Shown here: piece by piece, positions 46,296-56,880 of the stretch
How positions within the stretch are numbered: the first letter of the stretch is position 1
How the letters are laid out: each line of letters opens with the position of its first letter
Assembly (NCBI RefSeq): GCF_032854445.1
Contig: NC_088301.1
Coordinates: 13,634,281-13,698,280, forward strand
Length of the DNA: 64,000 nucleotides
Source: Liolophura sinensis
Taxonomy: Eukaryota; Mollusca; Polyplacophora; Chitonida; Chitonidae
Direction: 5' to 3'
Translations under genes and position numbers: made by a program
Notes under the pieces: generated by a model
What the model saw: the letters and a program-made list of their open reading frames with translations, nothing else
The model's database searches: none
What the model was told of the DNA's origin: nothing

Positions 46296-47712
46296 GTGTG
46301 TAGACTTCCAAGTGTCTAGTCTGCCAAGTGTTTAGGATGTCAAGTGTCGAGACTACCAAGTGTCTTATCTGCCAAGTGTCAAGTGTAGAGGCTGATAAGT
46401 CTCTAAACTGTCAAATATCTAGCATGCCAAGTGTCTAGAGTGTCAAGTGTCCAGTCTGCCAACTGTCGAGGGTGTCAAGTGTCTAGGATGTCAAATGTCG
46501 AGACTGCTAAGTGTCTAGTCTATCAAATATCTAGACTGTCAAGTGTTTAGGGTGTCAATTGTCGAGACTGCCAAGTGTCTAATCTGCCAAGTGTCAAGTG
46601 TAGAGGCTGATAAGTCTCTAAACTGTCAAGTATCTAGCATGCCAAGTGTCTAGACTGTCAAGTGTCCAGTCTGCCAAATGTCGAGACTGCTAAGTGTCTA
46701 GTCTATCAAATATCTAGACTGTCAAGTGTTTAGGGTGTCAATTGTCTAGACTGCCAAGTGTCTAGATTGCCAAATGCCTGGACTACTAAGTATCTAAACT
46801 GTCGAGTGTCTGGACTACCAAGTGTCAGGACTACCAAGTGTCAGGACTACAAAGTGTCTACACTGTCAAGTGTCTAGACTACCAACTGTCTAGACTTCTA
46901 AGTGTCTAAACTGCTCGGTGTCTAGACTGTCAAGTGTCTAGACTGTCAAGTGTCTAACTGCCAAGTGACAAAACTGTCAAGTGTCTAAACTGCAAAGTGT
47001 CTAAACTGCCAAGTGACAAAACTGTCAAGTGTCTAAACTGCCAAGTATCTAGACTGTCAAGTGACAAAACCGTCAAGTGTTTAGCCTGTCAAGTGTCTAA
47101 AAGTGACAAAACTGCCAAGTGACGGAACTGTCACGTGCCTGAACTGCCAAGTCACAAAACTGCCATGTGTCTGAGCTGCCAAGTCACAAAACTGTCAAGT
47201 GTCTAAACTGCCAAATGACAAAACTGTCAAGTGTCTAGACTGTCAAGTGTCTAGACTGTCAAGTGTCTAAACTGCCAAGTGACAAGACTGTCAAGTGTTT
47301 AGCCTGTCAAGCGTCTAAAAGTGACAGAGCTGTCACGTGCCTGAACTGCCAAGTCACAAAACTGCCAAGTCACAAAACTGCCAAGTGTCTAGACTGTCAA
47401 GTGTCTAAACTGCCAAGTGACAAAACTGTCAGGTGTCTAGACTGTCCAGTGTCTAAACTGCCAAGTATCTAAACTGTCAAGAGTGTAAACTGTCAAGTGA
47501 CAAAACAGTCAAGTGTCTGACCTGCCAACTATTTAAAGTGTCAAGAGTGTAAACCGTCAAGTGTCTAAACTGCAAGTTTCTAAACTGCCAAGAGTGAAAA
47601 CTGTCAAGGGTCTAGACTGCCAAGTGTTTAAACTGTGAAATGTCTAACTTGCCAAATGTCTAAACTGTCCAATGTCTGGACTGTCCAGTGTTTAACCTGC
47701 CAAATGTCAACT
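46296..47712. repeat. 16-bp minisatellite, ~1.4 kb, with higher-order structure
   Basis: About 85 units of the form CTGTCAAGTGTCTAGA, with CTGCCAAGTGTCTAAA and CTGCCAAGTGACAAAA variants. The 5' half contains a duplicated ~200-bp block. GTAGAGGCTGATAAGTCTCT occurs at 46384 and 46600 (216 bp), while GTGTCTAGTCTATCAAATAT occurs at 46511 and 46694 (183 bp), so the second block lost about two units. The 3' half is dominated by the GTGACAAAACTGTCAA variant. The short frame 47263-47472 is an artefact. Confidence 0.95.
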
Positions 47713-48284
47713 AAGTGATACGTTGTCATAATAGCTGCGCCTGTTTCAAAGCTAAGCACACTTTATAGAACAGACCGAAGGAATCTGAGAACTTTTATAT
47801 GAATTGTATTCAACTGTAAACATCATTAATATTTATGCCAGAAGAATTTTAATACAGCCGTAGTTGACACTATCTTACTGCCCTTTCATTTAACAACAGC
47901 AGAGTAGTTATGGAATCAACATCAAAAGTTTACTGTTTAAACAGTTAAGGCTGAAGTGTGACCAACGCATTATCGCACATCATATGCTTCAGTGATATAT
48001 TCCAGTGAGACATTACTATATCAGTGAGACATTACTATTGTCAGAATTATAAGCAGATCCAAGAAAACTTCGAATACGAATTAACTTTTGTAACTGTGCA
48101 ACAACCAACATCACAAAAATTGTGAAATTTGATGCTTTCTTAAAACAGCACTTGTAGATTCAACATAGTGGTAAAAAAGTATTCTTTTTTTTCAGTGACG
48201 GGCTTTTCATTAGAAATCAGTCCAAGGGAGCGAAAATTGGGTCCTTGATCCCAAGCCACAAAGTCCTCAAAAAGATTGAGTACA
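47713..48284. other. Unique sequence
   Basis: A two-copy direct repeat ATCAGTGAGACATTACTAT near 48000-48040. Nothing else recognised. Confidence 0.4.
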
Positions 48285-48499
48285 GTGTGAGCCAATGGAC
48301 CAAGACAGAAAGCGGACAAATGTAGAAGCACAATCCGGGCCGGTAAACTTAAGGAACAAACAGATCAGATGTTAAAGCTTTTGACCACGAAGTTCACCGC
48401 TGAACCAAGGCAAAGAGCGGTTGGATAAATGCGAGAGCACAATATGGACCGGAGACACTTATGGCGCAAATAGAACAGATAAGCGTGGAACCGCTGAAC
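48285..48499. repeat. 53-bp minisatellite, left segment (diverged)
   Basis: GAGCCAATGGACCAAGACAG, AAAGCGGACAAATG, GAAGCACAATCCGGGCCGG and CTTAAGGAACAAACAGATC continue as diverged units to GAACCGCTGAACC. The same words appear right of the repeat E copy (48830 onward), so the two segments form one array split by an insertion. Confidence 0.7.
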
Positions 48500-48757
48500 C
48501 ATGCAATCTATGCGTCGAAGCAGACATTCGTATACCAACCATGAACCAATTAGGTTTCAGGTCATTAATTTCAAGGCCAATTCCCAGAAATGATGTATAG
48601 CACAAGCCACCAAAGAACTGAGAAAGTGTAAAGTACGAAAATGGGATGGAATCATTCAAAGAGAAGCAGTCAACAGTTTTCAATGATGTTGGAAAGACGC
48701 AAGTTATGTACTTGGCGACTGAGTGAAATCAGTATTCCAATTGTGTACCATGCTGGA
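48500..48757 (-). mobile_element. Repeat E, copy 5, inserted in the 53-bp array
   Basis: The reverse complement reads GCATGGTACACAATTGGAAT, TTTCACTCAGTCGCC, TTGCGTCTTTCCAACATCAT, TGAAAACTGTTGACTGCTTC, TTTACACTTTCTCAGTTCTT, TGGTGGCTTGTGCTATACAT, GGGAATTGGCCTTGAAATTA and GGTATACGAATGTCTGCTTC. It is full length. The 74-codon minus frame 48459-48683 is its translation. Confidence 0.85.
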
Positions 48758-48829
48758 ATATGAGTTGTCAACAACAAAATATTATGTCAGTTCCTCTTTG
48801 ATTGCGACTGTTCATATATTCAGCGTAGC

Positions 48830-49330
48830 GATCTTAGGCACAAAACTCGTTGGCCATTGAGTCAAAGGCACAAAGCGGACAGACAAGTGTAGGCGCATAT
48901 GATGGATCGCTGAGTCAAAGGCACAAAGCGGACAGACTAGTGTAGGCGCATATGATGGATCGTTGAGTCAAAGGCACAAAGTGGACAGGAAACAGTAGGA
49001 TCACAATATTCGCCGGTGAGCCTAAGGCACAAATAGAACAGATAAGCATAGGAGCACAGCTTGAACTGTTTAACCTAAGGAGAAAAGTTGACCGTAGGAG
49101 CCTAAGTTACGGTATGGACAGAGAAGTGTAACAGCCAAAAAGTGGACCACTGAGAACAAATAAGCGTACGATCACAAAGTAGGTAACTGAACATAAGAGT
49201 AAAACGGAGATCTAAGCGTACGATGGAGCACAAAGTGAATCGCTGAGCCTAAGGTAAAACTAAGTGGCCAGATAATCTACCAGGCACAAATGGGCCGCTG
49301 AGTTTAAGCAAGAAGTAGTGAGAGAAATGA
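48830..49330. repeat. 53-bp minisatellite, right segment
   Basis: GAGTCAAAGGCACAAAGCGG begins at 48859, 48912 and 48965 (exactly 53 bp). Further units decay (AGCCTAAGGCACAAATAGAA, GAGAAAAGTTGACCGTAGG, GAGCACAAAGTGAATCGCTG) to about 49330. Confidence 0.85.
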
Positions 49331-50093
49331 ATAGAGAAATAGACACAGAAACAAATTGTTCACTTACATGACAGAATAACATGAATGGCGCTGAGAATTC
49401 TCTATTGAAAGACTAATATATATGCCTTAAGTGGATAGATAAGCTGAAAAATGAATAAACAAGCACAGTCAAGGGCAGACTATTCTTTTAAAAACAACAC
49501 GAAATACGGCTGCAAGAATTCCTTATTGCGTGTCAATGTCTTTCTCAAACTCCTTACAGCGCATGCACCGCCCCCTACGTTCCCTTTACATCAATGTCAT
49601 CAATACCAAACTTCGTACAGGGATCTTGAACAACGGCAAGGTCACTGGGGTCAAGATGATGAAGTGATGTCAGAAAACACTGCAACGTTGTCTCAATCTT
49701 TCTTTGCCGTAATGCTTTATACATTTGGGTTTTTTCTTTGTCTAAGGTATGCACAACATGATTCTAAAGAACACCGGAAACAATTTTATTGATAAATGCT
49801 GTTTAACAACACTGTATCCAAAGGTCAAAGTCGTCTAGTGGTGGCAGTGATGACATAATGGTCGGAAAATAGCAGCACATGTGGCTGTGATGCTGATCAC
49901 CTAGTTGTCTTTTCTTTGAAGCCAGTTAGTAAGATGAATCAATTTTGATGTAACGGGAAACCACTGCACCATCATGGCATCTGCTAATTTGAAGTTATCG
50001 ATATCTCCTACAGATTTTCTGACGTCTTCAGAGATCAGCAATGATTGTTTTGTATACGAGTATATTTTTAAAAAATAAATATTTGTGCATTTG
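49331..50093. other. Unique sequence, unrecognised 113-codon frame
   Basis: The plus frame 49451-49792 has no known domain. It includes a hydrophobic run (VMLYTFGFFLCL) near its C-terminal end but no supporting signals. Confidence 0.35.
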
Positions 50094-50104
50094 GGCATTA
50101 TGGA

Positions 50105-50446
50105 GTGAGTGCGAGTGAGTGAGTGAGTGCTTGGGGTTTAACGTCGTACTCAACAATTTTTCAGTCATATGACGACGAAGGAATCATTAGGGTGCATGCA
50201 CGTGTAATGTGCCTCCTTGTTGCAGGACGGATTTCCACCGCTCTTTTATTTAGTGCTGCTTCACTGAGACGACTTACCGAAGGCAAGTAAGCCGCTCCGC
50301 CCGAGCCATTATACTGATACGGGTCAACCAGTCGTTGCACTATCCCCTTCATGCTGAACGCCAAGCGAGGAAGTTACAACTTCCTCTTTTAAAGTCTTAG
50401 GTGTGACTCGACCAAGGACTGATCCTGGATCTACCGGTCCCGAAGC
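50105..50446 (-). mobile_element. SINE-C, long copy with perfect 11-bp TSD
   Basis: The reversed tail (GTGAGTGAGTGAGTGCTTGG, GGTTTAACGTCGTACTCAAC, TTTTTCAGTCATATGACGAC), the body (GTGCCTCCTTGTTGCAGGAC, TTACCGAAGGCAAGTAAGCC, GGGTCAACCAGTCGTTGCAC) and head end (GGACTGATCCTGGATCTACC) are well preserved. GGCATTATGGA flanks it at 50094-50104 and 50447-50457. The frames 50161-50364 and 50324-50635 are SINE translations. Confidence 0.96.
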
Positions 50447-50457
50447 GGCATTATGGA

Positions 50458-51100
50458 CAAAGCAGTATATATCTCTCAGGGAAGTTAATGCAAAAATCAA
50501 ACCTTTATCACTATTCTGATTCAACTCAGATTCAGCAAAATTATTATTATAATTTGTGATCATATTTAATGAATTGCTTTTCAAAAGGACCCAGTTGGCT
50601 TCTCTACACACATCAGTTAAGCCTGGATGATGCATCTAATTCTCTTCCCAGGTTTAGCATACCTAACCAGTCCGGCCTGTGTGAATGATTCTTATGTAAA
50701 GACAACAGAGGAGGAAAGCTCTAAATTAATTAATGAGAATATTTATTAAAATATCCGAACTGCACTATTCCAATAAACGTGATCATCTTGTCCAATTAGT
50801 ATCGAAATCATTTTGAGAACTCCCTGGGAGCTGTTTATATTTTGACGGTATGACCGTGATCTATTGTCCAACTTGCCTAGACCAGCACAAGCGCATGTCC
50901 TGCCATGGTGCCAATATGCATAAACTGATATGTTAGGCGATGTTTGTCCGTCCTATGATTTCCAGGCTAAAGAATGAACATGTGTGTTATAATAAGTTTA
51001 ATTCAAATGTAACAAGATTATCCCTGGTATACTTTAGCAGAATGCCTGTTGCTCATTGGTTGTAAATTTACAGTATCATTTAGACGTAAATACCATGTTA
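50458..51100. other. Unique sequence, no identified feature
   Basis: No repeat, RNA or gene recognised. Confidence 0.4.
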
Positions 51101-51350
51101 TTTCCTTTTTATTTATTTATTTATTTATTTATTTGTCTGATATTTTATGCCATACTAAAAACTATTTCAATTATACATCGTCGGCCAGGATTATGGAAAC
51201 CCACGACCATCCGCAAGATGCTGCCAGACTTTCCCACATTACCGGCGGAGAGGAAGCCAGGATGAGCTGAACTTGAACTCACAACGACCGCACTGGTGAG
51301 AGGTTGACTCATTGCTCAGCACTGGCGAGCTAATCGCCTCTGCCAAGGAC
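51101..51350 (-). mobile_element. SINE-A, near full-length copy
   Basis: (TTTA)n, TATTTTATGCCATACTAAAA, GAAACCCACGACCATCCGCA, GGCGGAGAGGAAGCCAGGAT, ACTTGAACTCACAACGACC and a diverged head. The central core segment with GGAGGAAACCGGGCAGAGCC is deleted. Short plus frames here are SINE translations. Confidence 0.93.
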
Positions 51351-51369
51351 ACCCGTTTTCCTCTTTAAA

Positions 51370-51427
51370 ATCGTCGTATAAGTGAAATATTCCTTAATAC
51401 GGCATAAAAAAGTCAAATAAATAAATA
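51370..51427 (+). mobile_element. SINE-A tail fragment, inverted to its neighbour
   Basis: ATCGTCGTATAAGTGAAATA, TTCCTTAATACGGCATAAAA and AGTCAAATAAATAAATAC, placed head-to-head with the minus-strand copy at 51101. Confidence 0.85.
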
Positions 51428-51582
51428 CTAATCGTTCCTGACGTGTTAACGTGGAATTTCTTTTTTGTTTGACATTTCGCAATGTATTTCTGGAAATAAA
51501 TTATTAAACTTCCATTTTTATATAAGACCGGTTTTTCGCAGATATACATGTATTATAACTGCTGTCTACCACTCTACACAAC

Positions 51583-51640
51583 ATCGTCGTCATATGCCTG
51601 AAAAATAGTTAAGTACGACATAAAACCCCAAGCATTCACT
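51583..51640 (+). mobile_element. SINE-C/D tail fragment
   Basis: CATCGTCGTCATATGCCTGA, AAAATAGTTAAGTACGACAT and AAAACCCCAAGCATTCACT. No body upstream. Confidence 0.85.
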
Positions 51641-52544
51641 CTACACGAGCAGGCGTCTATACGTGGCGAGCGAAATCACGGCATAGCCTCTGGCCATCAT
51701 TAGTTGAGGGCAATCTCGTCGTGCTTACATGAAATGCCCTCAGCGGAATAGCAAAGGGCGTCGTCGGCGCCCTACGTCGTTATATAACTGTGTAGAATAC
51801 TTCTGCACACACCGACACAAGACAGCCACGTGGATTATCGATTGCTATTAAAGCCATTCGTATTAAACGGGTCGACAGTTGTAATTCATATGATCTTATT
51901 GACTCCTCAAAACAGGTCAACCTATAAACATGTCGCCTTTAAAACTAGTTGTAAATGTGGACGATTTTTTTTTAAAGAGGAAAAAGACATTAGGAAATGT
52001 ATCGTGGGTGCACTGTCGGAGTGCCGCCGTATTAGCAGATTTATCCAATGCGGCACGAGTTATTTCTATAACGCGCGGGCGCGTCTATTTCCCTGGTTTA
52101 CTCATTAACCATTTGTGCGTGGGGAATGAGTGACGTGTGTTTCAGATTGCTCCAGCATGGCGTACCTCGTGGCCTCGTAAGAATTCCTTGTTACCATGTA
52201 TATCAGCAAAAATGTCTGTGACCGCTTGAGTCTGTTTTTATCGCCTCTTTTTAAAAAAAAAAACCATGTTATATTATTTGTTGTCTTTTCTTTAAACCTC
52301 TTCTTTGAACTGAAACATGATGTTTGTTTTCCGTAAATGGGATAATGAGCCGCCAATCATGCCTGTTAATACTAAAAGTATTAGCCTTGGCCTGTATAAT
52401 TTTCAAAATAATGTGAAAAGAGGAGAGTACTTACACTGTTTATCTAATGATGAACCACTCTTTTGTGTTGATAGTGTTAAATTATTGTACCATGCCAAAG
52501 TTATACTGTTGTGTTTAAACAGTATACCGAATGAGTGGTTACAG
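51641..52544. other. Unique sequence, no gene identified
   Basis: Frames of 67-92 codons at 51830-52565 overlap on both strands and are unrecognised. Confidence 0.4.
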
Positions 52545-52950
52545 CGCGCTTCCAGAGAATATTGAGTGGATCCAACATGCTTCCGGAAAGTATTGAGAGG
52601 ATACAGCGTGCTTCCAGAGAGTATTGAGTGGATACAGCGTGCTTCCAGAGAGTACTGAGTGGATACAGCGTGCTTTCAGAGAGTATTGGGTGGATACAAC
52701 AAGCTTCTAGAGAGTATCGGGTGGATACAATATGCTTCCAGAGAGCACTGAGTGGTAACAGCGTGCTTCCAGAGAGTATTGAGTGGATACAGCGTGCTTC
52801 CAGAGAGTATTGAGTGGATACAATACGCTTCTAGAGAGTATTGAGTGGATACAGCGTGCTTCCAGACAGTACTGTGTGGATACGACATGTTTCTGGAGAG
52901 TAGCAATTTGTTACAGCTCCCACAGAATACAGCATCCTTTCAGAGAGCAC
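52545..52950. repeat. 31-bp minisatellite (array 2)
   Basis: Unit GCGTGCTTCCAGAGAGTATT followed by GAGTGGATACA; CTTCCAGAGAG at 52611 and 52642 sets the period at 31. About 13 units, diverging at the right end (TTTCTGGAGAGTAGC). The phase shifts the frame each unit, so the 61- and 76-codon frames across it have no meaning. Confidence 0.95.
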
Positions 52951-53674
52951 TGACCTCGCCATAACACTAGTTTAGCTGACTGCATATTCCAGAGTAGCTT
53001 GAGAAAAATCCTTGGTGACTGGCTGTTGAGGCATGATACGCAGGAATGAACGAAGCGTATTTATCACATAAGTGACGGTTAATTAAGTGTCATCTTCCCT
53101 CCACACACTGTTAAAGTTAATGAACCTATTAAAGGAGCGGTCAAGGAGGCCAGTAATTACGAGATGCATCGAAGGCTGATAGTGTGATGTTCGAAAGAAA
53201 CGGTGTTGCAACATTTCTTGAAATAAATTACCCATAGTAAGAATAATGCTTAGTGAAAGAATTATTTCTGCACGCCTTGACAATCACACCCGTATTGAAA
53301 TATAAAGTATTTCATGTCACTAAGACACATTTATAGGCCATATTGACGATTAGTGAAATACTTTTAGAATGCTTCTGTGAAAAAATATGACTATATTAAA
53401 TCATTCCCAGATTGCATAGAAAACAGTTTAACAACGGAAATGACTGATTCATCAAGTGTTCTGGTATGTATAATTTTTACTTGATTTTACCTTCCCTGTG
53501 GTTTTCTGAATCCATAGGTTTTGTGTTTACCATGCTTTGTGTTTGTGGGATAGTGCGTTAATAAAAAAAAAGTTGTGTGAGTGGCGGAGCGTGTAGAAAG
53601 ATGTCGAGTTTATAAGGTCATATGTTTATTATAGGTCATAAGACAACAGGTTTCCAGATCATTTTTGCCTCACA
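52951..53674. other. Unique sequence
   Basis: Nothing recognised. A 66-codon minus frame at 53083-53283. Confidence 0.4.
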
Positions 53675-54005
53675 ACATATCGTGTGTTTCAGAGCCCGTG
53701 TCATTAATAGCGTACGCTTGCAAAGGTGATATGTTCGTGTGTTTCAGAGCCCGTGTCATAAACAGCGTGCGCTTGCAAAGGTGATATGTTCTTGTGTGTC
53801 CCTGCTTGTAAGAAAGTACATATACAAATTTGTTATACTCATTTCAGGGTCGGTGTTAATAATAGAGGCCGCATACAAAGGTGCTTGGGTCGTCTTTATC
53901 AGGACCTTCTTAGTAAGAGACCACTCTGACACAAAAAAGGTTTCTTTTCTTTTTCATCAGTGTTTTGCTAGTAAGTGAGTACGCTGACAAGGGTGCGTCT
54001 TTCGT
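53675..54005. repeat. Degenerate ~55-bp tandem repeat
   Basis: CGTGTGTTTCAGAGCCCGTG begins at 53681 and 53736 (55 bp). Diverged units follow (TTTCAGGGTCGGTGTTAAT, GAGTACGCTGACAAGGGTGC). The motif GCTTGCAAAGGTGATATGTT ends each good unit. Confidence 0.75.
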
Positions 54006-54007
54006 GT

Positions 54008-54100
54008 TTCATTTATTTATCTGATTGGTGTTTCACGCAGTACACAATAATATTTTCACTTATATTTCGACCACCCGCAGGCTGATGGCAGACCATGTAG
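54008..54100 (-). mobile_element. SINE-A tail/core fragment
   Basis: ATTTATTTATCTGATTGGTG, TTTCACGCAGTACACAATAA and CCACCCGCAGGCTGATGGCA. The central core is deleted and the head is missing. Confidence 0.75.
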
Positions 54101-55009
54101 ATAAACCCTGACGTAACTGAAGACAGGTGAGTCAAATTGAGAAGCCCTACCAAGGCTTTACATCTTTCATAATCTTACAAAAACGCTTTAGTCTCCCATT
54201 TTAATGAGATTACCATTTACATATACATGTCATTTTCATGTGTCTGTGTATGAATAAACAAGGTAAAGAATAGTAGATAGAACAAGGACGCTTTTTGCTC
54301 GTAAACGTAGGAATGCACGTCTCAACTTCATAATGATGCCCATGGATAACGATGAAGGGAAGAATGTAATAAAACTTTCACCTGATTATTCATACTCTGC
54401 TCGGACACCTGTCAACCCCAGGGGTGCATTAATAATCATGCCTACCATAGACTTGGCAAGGATGTGATCCATCGATCGATCGTGGGAGACCAAGCAATGC
54501 CTGCAGGAAATCCCCTCATTTACGTCACGGCGCTGGCAAAGTTGCTGGTTAAGATGGCTAAGCGACCACAACAAAGGTCTTGTCATGGTCATTACAGGCG
54601 AAACCGATTTTGTCTAGTCATTTTCTCAGATTATTTTGATCAGTGTGGAAGTGGACCATGGTCTGGTGCTTATAAATGCGTGTTTGCCAAGCATTGGGGC
54701 AAACGAGGAACGAGTTCAAAAACGGCCCTGGACCGGGAATATGTGGATTCCCTCGATCTAACACCTTGTAGTGCCTTTGTGACAATAAATAGTCGACGAT
54801 GCCTGTGTGGCTGTTTGCACGATTCCTGAGGACCGCTTGTCTTCCACCGATTAGACACCGCAACTTCAGTGTTTTACCAACAGCATTCCGTTTTCTGCGA
54901 CCCATGAAAAGCCATCCTGTTGTTTAAAAAAATCTTGAGTATTGGGTTCAATTATCAAAGAAATAAATAAATAACTTTGACCTGTGTGTTTTCCTGTGTG
55001 TGTGTGTTT
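54101..55009. other. Unique sequence, unrecognised 121-codon frame
   Basis: The plus frame 54464-54829 is overlapped by a 95-codon minus frame (54618-54905). No domain is recognised in either. Confidence 0.35.
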
Positions 55010-55560
55010 TTTTTTCTCAGACATTTGTTTGGGGAGTTTTTCCTTGAGCCCTTTGTGAAGAGTGTTTTGTTTGTAACCTATTTGTGCAAGAGTTTTGTCT
55101 TTCGCCCATTTGTGCCGGGTTTTTTTACTTCAACCCATGTTTATAGGGGTTTCCGTCCTTAACCCATTTGAGCAGGGGGCTTTGTAAATAACCCTTGTGC
55201 AAGGTTTTTTTTCCATTTGTGTGGGATTTTTGTCCTTGACCAATTTGTGCAGGGGTTTTGTCTTTGACATTTTTGTGCAGGGGTTTTGTCTTTGACCCAT
55301 TAGTGCAAGGATTTTTGTCTTTTACCCATCTATACAGGGGTTTCCGTCCTTGATCCATTTGAGCAACGATTTTTGTATTTAATCCTTTGTACATGCAGGG
55401 TTTTTTCTTTGACCCATTTGTGCAATAGTTTTGTCTTTTGACTTATTTGTGCCCGAGAATGCTTTGTTCAAAAGGAATGTTTTTCCTTTGAACCATTTCT
55501 CCAAGTTATTTGGCTCATTTGTCAAGAAAGGTTGTGTTCTTGAACAATTTGTCGTGTGAA
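55010..55560. repeat. Degenerate ~28-bp minisatellite
   Basis: Unit TTTGTGCAGGGGTTTTGTCT followed by TTGACCCA; the GTGC word at 55247, 55275 and 55303 gives 28 bp. Units vary in length and diverge toward both ends; about 17-19 units. The 89-codon minus frame 55125-55394 (QMDQGRKPLYRW-like repeats) is an artefact. Confidence 0.85.
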
Positions 55561-55844
55561 TTTTAGTTCAGTCATTTGTTTAAATGTTATTTTGCTAGAA
55601 ATGTTTGTTTCCGAACCATGAGATAATACGAATTAAGCCAACCTCGGGGTGTGTAGATTTCTTTTTGACATCTTAACTACAAAAAAATCACCTGGTCACC
55701 AAAGGAAAAAATATCGAACAATTAAATGCAATTTACGGCTTTACTGCGAACATTTCAGAATTACTGGTCATTCTTTTCATTTGCTGAAAAGAATGAGCGT
55801 TATGCTTTTTAAACATGTTAAACATCAAGGTTTTAAGAGATTTC
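55561..55844. other. Unique sequence
   Basis: A 75-codon plus frame (55649-55876) is unrecognised and runs into a SINE-A tail. Confidence 0.35.
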
Positions 55845-55912
55845 TGGCCGCCGTCATGAAAGCTGAATATTCTTGAGTACGGCGTAAAACACCAATCAAA
55901 TAAAGAAATAAA
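55845..55912 (+). mobile_element. SINE-A tail fragment
   Basis: CTGGCCGCCGTCATGAAAGC, TGAATATTCTTGAGTACGGC and GTAAAACACCAATCAAATAA. Strongly 5'-truncated. Confidence 0.9.
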
Positions 55913-56274
55913 TCGGAGGAAACGAGTGGACTGTGTAAGGTTATACGCTGGGAGTTCTAACAGCACAGAAGGTGGCGACCACCTGAGCTATTCCACACCG
56001 TGAACATGAAAGCTAAAGATGAGGGTGATTAATTATTAATATTACAACATAAGACGTACAAAAATAACACGAGGAGGTAAGCTTAAGTCGTCTTAATGCC
56101 CTGGGCGGAGAAGCTTACATCCTAGGCTCACCGGACATGGTATAAGTCCGCTAGAACTCAGCAGATCCCCCTGGACGCAATAATGGAATTGGAAATGGAC
56201 CGAGATAGTAACAAAACTAGGTACCTTGCTACGAAAGCTTCTGGGCTTACATATCACTGATGCTCCGAAATAAA
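55913..56274. other. Unique sequence
   Basis: Nothing recognised. Confidence 0.4.
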
Positions 56275-56425
56275 CTACCATACGGCATCACTGACACTAT
56301 AAGAAGTATCATACGATATCACTGATACTGTACGAAGTACCAAGCAATATCACTGACCCTACTGGAAGTACCTTGCGATATCACTGACGCTACGGGAAGC
56401 ATTATGCGATATCATTGCAGGTTCG
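56275..56425. repeat. 31-bp minisatellite (array 3)
   Basis: ATCACTGA or ATCATTG begins at 56287, 56318, 56349, 56380 and 56411, exactly 31 bp apart. Unit: GAAGTACCATACGATATCAC followed by TGACACTACAG. Confidence 0.95.
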
Positions 56426-56444
56426 GAAACCATGCTTTACCACT

Positions 56445-56575
56445 CTTCGACGATGGAACGAAGCGATAGCAAAATACTGCCAAGCGGTGTGACGATAATA
56501 GCATCGTCTAATTGTTTTACAGTATCGTTCCAGTCCTTCGTTTCATTGTCCAATGGCTTCATTCCATCGCCTTCT
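56445..56575. mobile_element. Possible foldback (hairpin) element
   Basis: The left half carries CGATGGAACGAAGCGATAG and AAAATACTG; the right half carries CAGTATCGTTCCAG, CCTTCGTTTCATTG and CATTCCATCGCC, roughly the reverse complement. A similar arrangement of the same words occurs at 57345-57500. Confidence 0.45.
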
Positions 56576-56764
56576 CACGAATCCTCACGTGACGTAAACA
56601 GTACATTGTTGTCCCTACTTTCTCTTTACGGAGCTGATAATAATCAATGACAACCACAACTGCATTGTCCATTGAGTCCGTCGTCCCCATTATTGAAAAC
56701 AACTTAATACTGACTAAACATGAGTATTTTAGTTTAATAAATTAATTTCGACGATACTTCCTAA
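56576..56764. other. Unique sequence
   Basis: Nothing recognised. Confidence 0.4.
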
Positions 56765-56880
56765 GTATTTATTTATTTATTTGATTGGTGTTTTATGTCG
56801 TACTCAAGAATATTTCACTTATACAACGGCAGCCAGCATTATGGTGAGAGGCTCTTGAGTCATCGCACCGCGCTGGTACT
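56765..56880 (-). mobile_element. SINE-A with most of the core deleted
   Basis: TTATTTATTTGATTGGTGTT, TATGTCGTACTCAAGAATAT, ACGGCAGCCAGCATTATGG joins directly to TGAGAGGCTCTTGAGTCATC and part of the head. About 130 bp of core are missing. Confidence 0.9.

Noticed and set aside
52545-52950. CRISPR-like array (31-bp repeats)
   Set aside because: Pure tandem minisatellite with diverging units and no unique spacers.
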